Origin: PWHW01 sp964435025
GTDB taxonomy: Bacteria; Patescibacteriota; Minisyncoccia; Minisyncoccales; PWPS01
Reading direction: 5' to 3'
Assembly: GCA_964435025.1 (NCBI GenBank)
Contig: CAYSXL010000015.1
Coordinates: forward strand, 1 to 12,245
Length of the DNA stretch: 12,245 nucleotides
A program made the position numbers and the translations under genes. Positions 5,728 through 12,245 of this stretch are shown here, piece by piece (the first letter of the stretch is position 1; each line of letters starts with the position of its first letter). The notes beneath the pieces are model-generated. The model did not search any database. It saw only the letters and a program-made list of their open reading frames with translations, and was not told the origin of the DNA.

Positions 5728-6600
5728 ATGAAAACAAAAAATATTTTATTTATAATCACCTTTCTTTTTTCTTTTGCTGTTCCTTATAATATCTTTTCCA
5801 ATAACACCACCTTCCCCGAAAATGAAGCGGGCATAGCAGCTTATGTTAAGCTGGATGGTGTAAACAGTGAAAACAACCAAACAATACTGACCAAAATCAA
5901 CAACTTTTTAGCAAATAACGGAAGTGTGGAAGACACGGGAGAGGCAAGCCATATTTTGGGAACGCTTGAAATCGAAATAAAAGAAAAAAGTGATTCGGAA
6001 AATGTCATTTTCAGTATATCTCCACAAATTTACGCGGACGCAAGTGGTTGGCTTGTCGCCTACTTTCCCAACGACGTGCCCGCAAGCAAAATGATTCGGT
6101 GGAACGGATATACTCCGGAAAACGGGCTAAAATCAAACGTACTGGAAAAAGCGATAGATAGAACAGCCCAAAGTATCGACAAAACTTATTCCGCCCCGAA
6201 GTATTATCATTTCCAATATCCGGACGCAAACCGGATGACGGTAATCACAAGCACCGTTTATAACCCCGAAAGGGAAGACGGAGTGGAATATCCGGAAGAC
6301 AATTTCTCCGTGACTATTCCGGAAGGTACTGTTTACGAAGCATCTTATTCCATTTATTACTCGCGAAAGCTGGCTTCCGGGCAAAGTTGCAACCATACGC
6401 TGAAAGTAAACGAGAATATCATCCACGAAAAACAAACGGATGCGTGGTGCAGGGGAGATAATTTCATTTACGATACTTTCGGATCTTTTTTTACTCCGGG
6501 AAATCAACATCTGGTGACATTTAACGGAAAAGGGGGCGCCCGACCCACTTCTTTAAGAATGGGAGCTGCAAGTGTTTTTCTTTATGGGGAGAACGAATAA
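5728..6600 (+). CDS. Secreted protein of unknown family
   Basis: The 290-residue product begins 20 bases after the HhH protein's stop, without a visible SD. It has a signal peptide (about 1-24, ILFIITFLFSFAVPY). A first domain (about 33-175) mixes strands and helices and contains GWLVAYFPNDVPASKMIRW and YYHFQYPDANRMTVI. I recall similar GWxVAY-P...W and YYxFxYP-x-A motifs in secreted proteins of uncultivated bacteria and archaea, but cannot name the family. A second, strand-rich domain (about 190-290, FSVTIPEGTVYEASYSIYYSRK...) looks like a beta-sandwich and carries C221 and C241, a likely disulfide. No catalytic motif is evident. Its place between two HhH genes, with its end overlapping the next start, says it works with them. 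It may be a surface structural or ligand-binding component. The gene call is firm; the function is unknown. Confidence 0.75.
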   Translation: MKTKNILFIITFLFSFAVPYNIFSNNTTFPENEAGIAAYVKLDGVNSENNQTILTKINNFLANNGSVEDTGEASHILGTLEIEIKEKSDSENVIFSISPQIYADASGWLVAYFPNDVPASKMIRWNGYTPENGLKSNVLEKAIDRTAQSIDKTYSAPKYYHFQYPDANRMTVITSTVYNPEREDGVEYPEDNFSVTIPEGTVYEASYSIYYSRKLASGQSCNHTLKVNENIIHEKQTDAWCRGDNFIYDTFGSFFTPGNQHLVTFNGKGGARPTSLRMGAASVFLYGENE

Positions 6601-7033
6601 ACTTTTTCTTGTCTTTTTTCTTATTTTTTCGGGAGGATTTCTCTTTTTGGGCAAAACCTCTTTTTCTCCCGCTCTCAAGGGTGTGGAAAAAAGAAAAGAA
6701 ACAGTAATTTACTTGGATAAAAACTCTTTAGCGGAGAATTCGGATAAGCGGCTCGAATCCGGGTTCGCCGACGAAAACTCCGACCAGACACCCTCAGAGC
6801 AAAATTGTACAATCGATATTAATTCGGCAAGCACAAACAAACTAAGGGAGCTGACAGGCATCGGCCCCGTGTATGCAAAGAGAATAAAAGAAAAAAGACC
6901 GTTTAACAATTTAAACGATCTTTTAGAAGTCAACGGTATAGGTCCGACAACGCTGGAGAATATAAAATCTCAAGGATGCGCACACATTTCCCCCGGTAAA
7001 AAAGAGGAGAGAGAGGAGGACTTCGGTAAATAA
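6584..7033 (+). CDS. Membrane-anchored ComEA-like helix-hairpin-helix protein
   Basis: I choose the ATG at 6584 (MGRTNKLFLVFF), giving 149 residues and a 17-base overlap with the upstream gene; a GTG at 6572 would add four residues. A hydrophobic helix at about 6-23 anchors it or acts as a signal. A polar linker (30-72) leads to one HhH domain (about 75-136) with DINSASTNKLRELTGIGP, RPFNNLNDL and NGIGPTTLENI. Both GIG turns are intact, as in DNA-binding ComEA. ComEA is the surface DNA receptor in natural transformation, and the anchor-linker-HhH layout and length fit it. Cys75 and Cys132 bracket the domain and could form a disulfide, placed differently from the pairs in the large HhH protein. 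I withhold the gene symbol because HhH proteins are numerous in this group and no ComEC gene is present. It is the last gene of the cassette and is followed by hairpins. Confidence 0.8.
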   Translation: MGRTNKLFLVFFLIFSGGFLFLGKTSFSPALKGVEKRKETVIYLDKNSLAENSDKRLESGFADENSDQTPSEQNCTIDINSASTNKLRELTGIGPVYAKRIKEKRPFNNLNDLLEVNGIGPTTLENIKSQGCAHISPGKKEEREEDFGK

Positions 7034-7034
7034 T

Positions 7035-7074
7035 CTTTTGGATTACCAAAAGCAGACCCTTACGTCTGCTTTGG
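7035..7074. terminator. Overlapping hairpins between convergent genes, probable bidirectional terminator
   Basis: CTTTTGG (7035-7041) pairs with CCAAAAG (7046-7052) around ATTA. The second arm also belongs to a larger hairpin, CCAAAAGCAGAC (7046-7057) with GTCTGCTTTGG (7064-7074), which has one bulged A. The two folds exclude each other. T-runs are short on both strands, so termination strength is uncertain. They lie just after the stop of the ComEA-like gene and also downstream of clpB. Confidence 0.5.
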
Positions 7075-7115
7075 CGTTTGCTTAAATTGTATTTATCCGT
7101 AGTAGCTCGGTTCTC

Positions 7116-7217
7116 TTAGAAATAAAAAACAACAGAAAGATAATCCATAAGCGCTACATAGACATAAAAAAGAAGTACCGAGGATGTGGCGACGAAAATT
7201 CCCGTATATCCGTTCAT
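7116..7217 (-). CDS. Possible 33-residue hydrophobic membrane peptide
   Basis: A short frame (ATG at 7215-7217, TAA at 7116-7118) begins 13 bases after the clpB stop. It encodes a peptide that starts MNGYTGIFVATSSVLLFY and is hydrophobic almost throughout, consistent with a single membrane helix. No SD is evident and no family is recognised. It could be a small protein co-transcribed with clpB, a degraded remnant, or chance. Confidence 0.2.
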   Translation of the reverse strand: MNGYTGIFVATSSVLLFYVYVALMDYLSVVFYF

Positions 7218-7230
7218 ATTGTTATTTTTC

Positions 7231-9948
7231 TTATTTTGCCTCTACTTTTTGTTTCTCCTTTTTTACCTTCGGTCCTTCAAAAACGACTTCTCCGTTCTTT
7301 GTTTTTACAGTTACTCTTTCTCCTTGCTCCACCTTACCAGATATTATCTCGAAGGCAAGTGGGTTGAGTATTTTCTTTTGGATAAATCTTTTTAGGGGCC
7401 TTGCTCCCATATCTCTGTCAAATCCTTCTTTGGAGATGAGATCCTTTACCGATTTCTGAAAAGTGATGGTAATATTGTTGTTCACTCTTAATCTTTTTCT
7501 TACCTTTTCAAGCTCAAGTTCGATTATCGCTTTCATATCTTTGTCAGTAAGATGATTAAAGATGATGGTATCATCTATTCTGTTTAGAAATTCCGGCCTA
7601 AATGTTTTTTTCAGAGCTTCCGTAACTTTGTTTTTAAGAGAATCCCTGACGCTATCTTCTTCTTTTTCACTAAATCCTATTCCTCCCATTTCCGTGATGT
7701 GCTCAGAACCGACATTGGAAGTCATAATGATAATAGTATTTTTAAAGGAAACCTTTCTTCCTTTGGTATCGGTAAGATGACCATCCTCTAAAACTTGCAA
7801 CAGAAGATTAAACACATCCGGATGAGCTTTTTCTATTTCGTCTATAAGAACAACGCTGTAGGGCTTTCTTCTCACTTCTTCGGACAGCTGCCCTGAATCT
7901 TCGTGTCCGACATATCCGGGCGGAGAACCTATCATTTTAGATACCGAGTGTTTTTCCATATACTCGGACATATCAACTCTAATAAGCGAATCATCACGAG
8001 TAAAGAGGAATTCCGCAAGAGCGCGAGCTGTTTCCGTCTTTCCTACACCGGTAGGACCCAAAAAAAGGAAAGAACCCAAGGGCCTATCTTCGTCCGCTAC
8101 TCCTGCCCGAGAGCGACGAATAGCGTGAGATATTGCAGAAATCGCCTCCTTTTGTCCAATAACACGTTTGCTGACGATATTTTCCATCTTCTTTAATTTC
8201 TCTATCTCTTCCTCCAGGAGCTTGGTAACCGGAATACCCGTCCAGCGGGAAACAACACCGGCTACGTCTTCTTTGGTAACGGACTCCTTCAAAATGGGTT
8301 TTCTTTTTTGCAAATTCTTTAGTTTTTTCTCTTCGGCCTTCAGTTCTTTGGTGAGTTCGGGTATTTTGGCATACTTTATTTCGGCAACTCTTTGCAAGTT
8401 TCCGGTTTGTCCCGCTCTTTCGGCTTCATACTTCAAGCTGTCTATCTCATTTTTGTTCTTTTTTATTTTTGCTATCGTCTCTTTCTCGGATTTCCAACGA
8501 GCTTCAAGCTCTTTGGCCTTTTCCTTAAGATCGGCAAGCTGTCTTGAGATAACTCTTTTCCTTTTTTCCACTTCTCCGGAATTGCCATTCTTAAGAGATT
8601 CCATTTCTATTTCAAAATCCTGTATTTCTCTTTTGAGATCCTCCAGTTTTTCGGGCTGTGATTCTACCTCAAGCCTTAGAGAGCTCATCGATTCATCCAT
8701 AAGATCCACGGCTTTGTCCGGAAGAAACCTGTCGCTAATATAGCGGGAAGATAGTTCTACCGCCGCTTTTATAGCGCTATCTTCTATCTGTACTCCGTGG
8801 TGCATTTCATATTTCTCTTTTATTCCTCTTAGAATAAGCATTGTTTCTTCTTCGGTGGGCTCTGCTACGGTAATCGGTTGAAATCTTCTCTCTAACGCAG
8901 GGTCTTTTTCAATGTGTCTCTGGTACTCTTTTAACGTAGTCGCTCCTATAGCTCTAAGTTCTCCGCGAGCAAGATCGGGTTTTAAGAGATTGGAGGCATC
9001 AATTGATCCTTCCGCCGCTCCCGCGCCGACAATGGTGTGAAGTTCATCTATAAAAAGTATGTACTTGTCCTCCCGAGATTTTATCTCCTTGAGAAGCGCT
9101 TTTATTCTGTTCTCGAACTCTCCCCTGTATCTTGTCCCAGCCACAAGTGTCCCCAAATCAAGACTAATAACTTCCTTTTCTTTTAAACTTTCGGGAACAT
9201 CTTTTTTGGCAATTCTCTGCGCAAGCCCTTCTATGACAGCTGTCTTCCCTGTTCCCGCTTCACCGATAAGCACGGGATTGTTTTTGGTTCTGCGGGAAAG
9301 TACTTGCATAAGACGTCTTGTTTCTTTTTTTCTTCCCACCACAGGGTCCACTTTTCCTTGGCTCGCCATTTCCGTAAGATTGCGAGTATATTTTTCTATA
9401 GACTGTATTTTTGATTCGGGATGCGGGTCCGTCACCTGCTGGTTCCCTCTCATATCGTACAAGACCTCCTTTACTTTATCATAACCTAATTTTTCCGTAT
9501 CCATGGGGTCGGGACCTCCTTTTTTGGGAGGAAGAAATGTCGCTGTTTCCAAAATATCACGCGCTTTTGTAGGCGTGGCAAAAAACGCCAAGAAAAGGTG
9601 TTCTACCGAGATAAACTTATCGTTCATCTTTTCCGCTTCTTCTCCGGCAATCTTAAGTATTCTTGCCATATCCTGGGAGAGGTGGAACTGATCTTCCGCT
9701 TTGCTTCCCGTATCAACTATTCGAGGAATGTTACGAATAGCGCGCTCCGTTCTTTTTTTAAGCATTTCCACGTCTATTCCCGTTTTTTCCAATAGATTGA
9801 CCACAATACTCTCATCCTGAATGAGCAGGGAATACAAGAGATGCAGAGAATCTATCTGCTGATTATTTTTTTTGGTCGCAAGTTTTTGAGAAACTATTAT
9901 CGCTTGCTGTGCTTTATGGGTGAAATTTGCTCCCGGCATTGTAGACAT
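7231..9948 (-). CDS. clpB: ClpB-type AAA+ protein disaggregase
   Basis: The 905-residue product starts at the ATG at 9948 (a second in-frame ATG lies three codons on) and lacks an SD. Domains in order are a double Clp N-domain (about 8-140) and AAA1 with Walker A GEAGTGKT (229-236), pore loop YRGEFE (about 274-279), Walker B LFIDE (298-302) and arginine finger in LERRF (352-356). A long coiled-coil M domain follows (about 420-550) that includes the ClpB-type EARWKSEK and YAKIPEL segments. AAA2 has Walker A GPTGVGKT (631-638), pore loop GYVG (678-681), Walker B VLIDE (700-704), sensor 1 SN (744-745), FLNRID (787-792) and sensor 2 GAR (848-850). All catalytic motifs are intact. ClpB threads aggregated cytosolic proteins with DnaK and is normally heat-induced. 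One oddity is an IGF tripeptide (757-759) where ClpA/ClpX/ClpC carry the ClpP-binding loop. The M-domain length favours ClpB over ClpC. Confidence 0.93.
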   Translation of the reverse strand: MSTMPGANFTHKAQQAIIVSQKLATKKNNQQIDSLHLLYSLLIQDESIVVNLLEKTGIDVEMLKKRTERAIRNIPRIVDTGSKAEDQFHLSQDMARILKIAGEEAEKMNDKFISVEHLFLAFFATPTKARDILETATFLPPKKGGPDPMDTEKLGYDKVKEVLYDMRGNQQVTDPHPESKIQSIEKYTRNLTEMASQGKVDPVVGRKKETRRLMQVLSRRTKNNPVLIGEAGTGKTAVIEGLAQRIAKKDVPESLKEKEVISLDLGTLVAGTRYRGEFENRIKALLKEIKSREDKYILFIDELHTIVGAGAAEGSIDASNLLKPDLARGELRAIGATTLKEYQRHIEKDPALERRFQPITVAEPTEEETMLILRGIKEKYEMHHGVQIEDSAIKAAVELSSRYISDRFLPDKAVDLMDESMSSLRLEVESQPEKLEDLKREIQDFEIEMESLKNGNSGEVEKRKRVISRQLADLKEKAKELEARWKSEKETIAKIKKNKNEIDSLKYEAERAGQTGNLQRVAEIKYAKIPELTKELKAEEKKLKNLQKRKPILKESVTKEDVAGVVSRWTGIPVTKLLEEEIEKLKKMENIVSKRVIGQKEAISAISHAIRRSRAGVADEDRPLGSFLFLGPTGVGKTETARALAEFLFTRDDSLIRVDMSEYMEKHSVSKMIGSPPGYVGHEDSGQLSEEVRRKPYSVVLIDEIEKAHPDVFNLLLQVLEDGHLTDTKGRKVSFKNTIIIMTSNVGSEHITEMGGIGFSEKEEDSVRDSLKNKVTEALKKTFRPEFLNRIDDTIIFNHLTDKDMKAIIELELEKVRKRLRVNNNITITFQKSVKDLISKEGFDRDMGARPLKRFIQKKILNPLAFEIISGKVEQGERVTVKTKNGEVVFEGPKVKKEKQKVEAK

Positions 9949-9981
9949 AAATATAAATCAAGTTATTGCTGGATAATCATA

Positions 9982-10012
9982 TTTTCGAGTTCTAATGATA
10001 TCAGTTTTCGAG
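9982..10012 (-). promoter_or_regulatory. Direct repeat overlapping the clpB promoter, candidate operator
   Basis: The octamer CTCGAAAA occurs twice on the minus strand, at 9982-9989 and 10005-10012, 23 bases apart (about two helical turns). One copy lies between the -35 and -10 elements and the other at the predicted start site. It matches neither CIRCE nor HAIR. A two-site repressor of clpB is possible. Confidence 0.35.
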
Positions 10013-10023
10013 CCAAAAATCAA
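9995..10023 (-). promoter_or_regulatory. Candidate sigma70-type promoter of clpB
   Basis: On the minus strand, TTGATT (10018-10023) and TATCAT (9995-10000) are separated by exactly 17 bases. Initiation near 9988 gives a leader of about 40 bases with no SD. No terminator is seen between htrA and this promoter, so some clpB message may also come from upstream. Confidence 0.5.
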
Positions 10024-10035
10024 TTGCCCCGGAAA

Positions 10036-11190
10036 CTACATCTTGCCGAGTGTAGCATCCAATTCCATCACTTCTCCCTCTCTTATTATCTTTAAGGTTA
10101 CCGTATCTCCGGGATGGTACTGCACAATAATTTTTGCCAGAGGGTTTCTTTGAGTAACTTTTTCTTCGTTAAACTCCAAAATGATATCTCCCTCTTTTAA
10201 TCCCGCTTCTTCCGCTGCCGATCCGGGCTCAATCGCCGGTCCTCCTCTATCTCCGTCAACAATGAGCGCTCCTTCGCTCACGGGTAAATCTTTTTCTTTC
10301 TCCAGTTCCCTTTCTATCATAAGATACCGAACTCCCAAGAACGGATACGTTATTTCCTCTTCTTCTTTTACCCCCTCTATCGCCCTCTGTGCACTATTTA
10401 TGGGAATGGCAAAACCTATACCTTCGGCATGCACGGCAGTTGCCGTATTTATCCCGACAACTTCTCCTTTTAAATTAAGAAGCGGTCCTCCCGAATTGCC
10501 GAAATTGATAGCCGCATCGGTTTGGATAAGGTCGTGTAAAACTTCTGCTTTTCTTCCCCCTCTTGCCACAATACTTCTTTCCATTCCCGAAATAACTCCT
10601 ACGGAAACCGTATCCTTGAACTCACCAAGTGCATTACCGATGGCAATGGCCGTTTGTCCGGGACGTACCGTATCCGAATCCCCAATAGTTGCAGGGTTGA
10701 AATCTTCCCCGTCTATTTTTATTACAGCTAAATCTTGTACCGGGTCTATAGCAAGAACTTCCGCCTCAAACTCTTCTTTGTCGGAAGTAATGACGGCATA
10801 ATCGGCATCTTTATCCCTGACGAGATGACGATTGGTCAAGATAAGTCCGTCTTCGGAAATGATAAAACCCGTTCCCTTGCCCGTTTCCAACCTTTCCTCG
10901 GTTTCCGGTTCTCTTTCGGGGAAAAAGAAAAAATCGTCGAAAAGAGATGTTTCAAACTCAATATACTGAGAAGAAACAATACTAACCACCGAAGAAGTGT
11001 TTTCTTCTACTACATCGATTATCGCTTTTTCGTGATCCAACACGGGCTCGTAGCTTTCCTTTTTTGTTTCCTCAACCGTTTCTTCTATTTTTTCTTCACT
11101 CTCAAACTCTCTTCCGATAATCATCCCAAGAAAAAGTACTACCAAAAGCACCAAAAAAGTTGTAATTCCCGTAAATATACTTCTTTTCAT
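10036..11190 (-). CDS. Membrane-anchored HtrA/DegP-family serine protease with one PDZ domain
   Basis: The 384-residue product starts at the ATG at 11188-11190, with a weak AAGG 8 bases upstream. One transmembrane helix (about 8-26) is followed by an acidic linker (28-55). The trypsin-like domain (about 60-275) has His122 in LTNRHLV, Asp153 in QDLAVIKID and Ser233 in GNSGGP, the complete catalytic triad, with oxyanion context TDAAINFGNSGGPL. A regulatory loop rich in Phe and Glu (83-104) replaces the longer loop of E. coli DegP. One PDZ domain (about 284-380) carries EGDIILEFNEEKV and PGDTVTLKIIREG. The fold faces the outside and would degrade or refold damaged envelope proteins. Length and single PDZ match DegS/HtrA of Gram-positive type rather than DegP, so I give no symbol. 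It follows the DgkA-family gene by 23 bases and is probably in its operon. Confidence 0.93.
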   Translation of the reverse strand: MKRSIFTGITTFLVLLVVLFLGMIIGREFESEEKIEETVEETKKESYEPVLDHEKAIIDVVEENTSSVVSIVSSQYIEFETSLFDDFFFFPEREPETEERLETGKGTGFIISEDGLILTNRHLVRDKDADYAVITSDKEEFEAEVLAIDPVQDLAVIKIDGEDFNPATIGDSDTVRPGQTAIAIGNALGEFKDTVSVGVISGMERSIVARGGRKAEVLHDLIQTDAAINFGNSGGPLLNLKGEVVGINTATAVHAEGIGFAIPINSAQRAIEGVKEEEEITYPFLGVRYLMIERELEKEKDLPVSEGALIVDGDRGGPAIEPGSAAEEAGLKEGDIILEFNEEKVTQRNPLAKIIVQYHPGDTVTLKIIREGEVMELDATLGKM

Positions 11191-11213
11191 AACAGTTACC
11201 TTATATCAAAAAC

Positions 11214-11579
11214 TCAGAATTTTTCAATGAGCTCCATTAGGTAGGGAAGAATAATAATAATGCCTATAATAACCGATCCGATACTGGCCACCATTACCGC
11301 GCCCGCGGAGATGTCCTTCATTTTCCTTACTTCCTCGCTATAATCAGGCTTTAGAATATCCAAAACTCTCTCTATTTGGGAGTTTATAAGTTCCAAAGAA
11401 AGCACAAGCGCGATAACAAGAAAAAGTACCGCTCTCTCCAGCGGATCAAAAGGAAAAACAAGAAGAGAAACTCCGACAACAACGGCAATAACAAATAGAA
11501 CACGAAAAACCTGCTCTGAAAAAGCTTCTTTTATTCCTTTAAAGGCGTTGTTAAATGACCGATAAAACCTTTTTATCAT
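11214..11579 (-). CDS. dgkA: DgkA-family diacylglycerol/undecaprenol kinase
   Basis: The 121-residue integral membrane kinase matches the usual length of the family. Three membrane helices are visible (about 25-43, 48-66 and 94-115). The signature region reads ELINSQIERVLD (63-74), then SEEVRKMKDISAGAVMVA (81-98). Glu63, Asn66, Glu70, Asp74 and the Lys88-Asp89 pair correspond to the conserved active-site residues of the family (E-L-x-N-T-x-I-E...D...K-D-x-x-A-G-A-V). The family phosphorylates diacylglycerol in many Gram-negatives and undecaprenol in Gram-positives. The short N-terminal form here resembles the undecaprenol kinases, so a role in lipid-carrier recycling for cell wall synthesis is likely but inferred. 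The start lies 4 bases after the upstream permease stop, with no SD, suggesting translational coupling in an operon with the permease and the HtrA protease. Confidence 0.9.
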   Translation of the reverse strand: MIKRFYRSFNNAFKGIKEAFSEQVFRVLFVIAVVVGVSLLVFPFDPLERAVLFLVIALVLSLELINSQIERVLDILKPDYSEEVRKMKDISAGAVMVASIGSVIIGIIIILPYLMELIEKF

Positions 11580-11583
11580 AGAT

Positions 11584-12245
11584 TTATTCGTATCTTAATG
11601 CATCAACCGGCTCTAATTTGGCAGCCTGTTTTGCCGGCAAATAGCCGGAAAGACATCCAATAACAAATGAAAACGCCAGCCCGAAAAAAATAAGCCAGAT
11701 GGAGATGTGTGCTTCAAGTTGCACCATTGCCTGTGGAGAGGCGAGTACGACTTGTGCAAGTAGTGCTAAAGCTACCCCAAGCAACACTCCTCCCGCACCC
11801 CCTACAAGCCCGATAATTCCCGCCTCAAAAAGAAAAATAGATGTTATCTGCCCTTTTTTTGCTCCTACTGCCTTTAAAATACCTATTTCTTTGGTTCTTT
11901 CTTTTACGGAAGTGTACATCGTATTCATTATTCCTATTCCACCTACGATAATTGCGATACTGGCAAAAGCGACAACCCCCGCCTGCAGGACTCCCATAAT
12001 ATTTTCCACCATATCGGTCACCGTTTCACTTGTCATTACCGTAAAGGAAGGACTGTCTTCGTCTCTCCTCCTTACAGCCGATTCCTCGAGCTCTCTTTCT
12101 ATATTTTCTACTACCCTATCGGGCTCGTGACCGCCCATTATTCTTGCCATCGCCACAGGAGAACCCTCTCTTTCCCCTGTTATGTTTCTATAATCCTGCA
12201 AATCAACCATAATAGCCATATCGTCTTCCCTGTTTCCCAAAGAAC
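11584..12245 (-). CDS. Partial MacB-type ABC transporter permease (FtsX domain)
   Basis: The frame enters from the right edge of the window and stops with TAA at 11584-11586, so about 220 C-terminal residues are visible and the true start is outside. A TTG near 12240 could be taken as a start, but the frame remains open upstream (S-L-G-N-R-E-D-D...), as expected for the interior of a MacB permease. The visible part has the end of the extracytoplasmic domain (to about residue 65), then an FtsX core: a helix with GVVAFASIAIIVGGIGIMNT, the cytoplasmic coupling segment SVKERTKEIGILKAVGAKK, two more helices, and the family-typical end LPAKQAAKLEPVDALRYE. MacB permeases pair with an ABC ATPase, usually encoded upstream, and drive export or signalling across the envelope by mechanotransmission rather than by substrate passage. 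The substrate is unknown. It leads directly into the dgkA-family gene. Confidence 0.9.
   Translation of the reverse strand, partial: SLGNREDDMAIMVDLQDYRNITGEREGSPVAMARIMGGHEPDRVVENIERELEESAVRRRDEDSPSFTVMTSETVTDMVENIMGVLQAGVVAFASIAIIVGGIGIMNTMYTSVKERTKEIGILKAVGAKKGQITSIFLFEAGIIGLVGGAGGVLLGVALALLAQVVLASPQAMVQLEAHISIWLIFFGLAFSFVIGCLSGYLPAKQAAKLEPVDALRYE

Noticed and set aside
7081..7230. Possible tRNA or structured RNA downstream of clpB
   Set aside because: No cloverleaf, no T-loop consensus and no CCA end found; only a distant 6-base CTCGGT/ACCGAG pairing.
8168..8743. 191-residue plus-strand frame within clpB
   Set aside because: Antisense to the clpB M domain, where Lys/Glu-rich codons read as Ser/Phe/Leu on the other strand; no independent coding evidence.
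10181..10801. 206-residue plus-strand frame within the HtrA gene
   Set aside because: Antisense shadow of a gene with a complete catalytic triad; composition is Ser/Pro/Ile-rich without motifs.

Overview
The window looks like part of the genome of an uncultivated Patescibacteria (CPR) bacterium, most likely from a parcubacterial-type lineage. The reasons are moderate to low GC, many short leaders with weak or absent Shine-Dalgarno sites, and small lineage-restricted membrane and secreted proteins. There are also helix-hairpin-helix (ComEA-type) domains of the INSA...TGIGP...RPF...GIG kind, which I recall as common in these genomes. TGA is used as a stop codon (for example at 493-495 and 11214-11216), which argues against the code-25 Gracilibacteria/Absconditabacteria. 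The lineage call is inference, not a search result.

Layout. Block 1 (1-2371, minus strand) holds a partial, probably regulatory protein, an acidic membrane-anchored protein with a LysM-like C-terminus, a three-TM protein ending in an SPFH-like domain, and a 60-residue zinc-ribbon protein. Two strong intrinsic terminators (1220-1263, 2142-2172) and recognisable sigma70-type promoters divide this block into separate transcription units. Block 2 (2578-7033, plus strand) holds a small single-TM protein with its own terminator. It is followed by a four-gene cassette of secreted or membrane-anchored proteins whose reading frames overlap or nearly touch: a PsbP-like protein, a 685-residue protein with two HhH modules tethered by almost pure Asp/Ser/Gly/Asn tracts, a secreted protein of unknown family, and a membrane-anchored ComEA-like protein. 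Block 3 (7231-12245, minus strand) holds the C-terminal half of a MacB-type ABC permease, an undecaprenol/diacylglycerol kinase of the DgkA family, a membrane-anchored HtrA/DegP protease and a full-length ClpB disaggregase.

How the genes may work together. Block 3 reads as envelope maintenance and proteostasis: lipid-carrier kinase, envelope protease and cytosolic disaggregase. Block 2 is the most unusual part. Three predicted extracytoplasmic HhH domains in one cassette, two of them on long acidic stalks, suggest a surface apparatus that binds DNA or another polymer. Capture of DNA for uptake is one possible role, but no channel (ComEC), pilus or nuclease gene lies in the window, so that role is inference.

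I see no tRNA, rRNA, CRISPR array, transposase or integrase. There is no gene-free stretch longer than about 210 bases.
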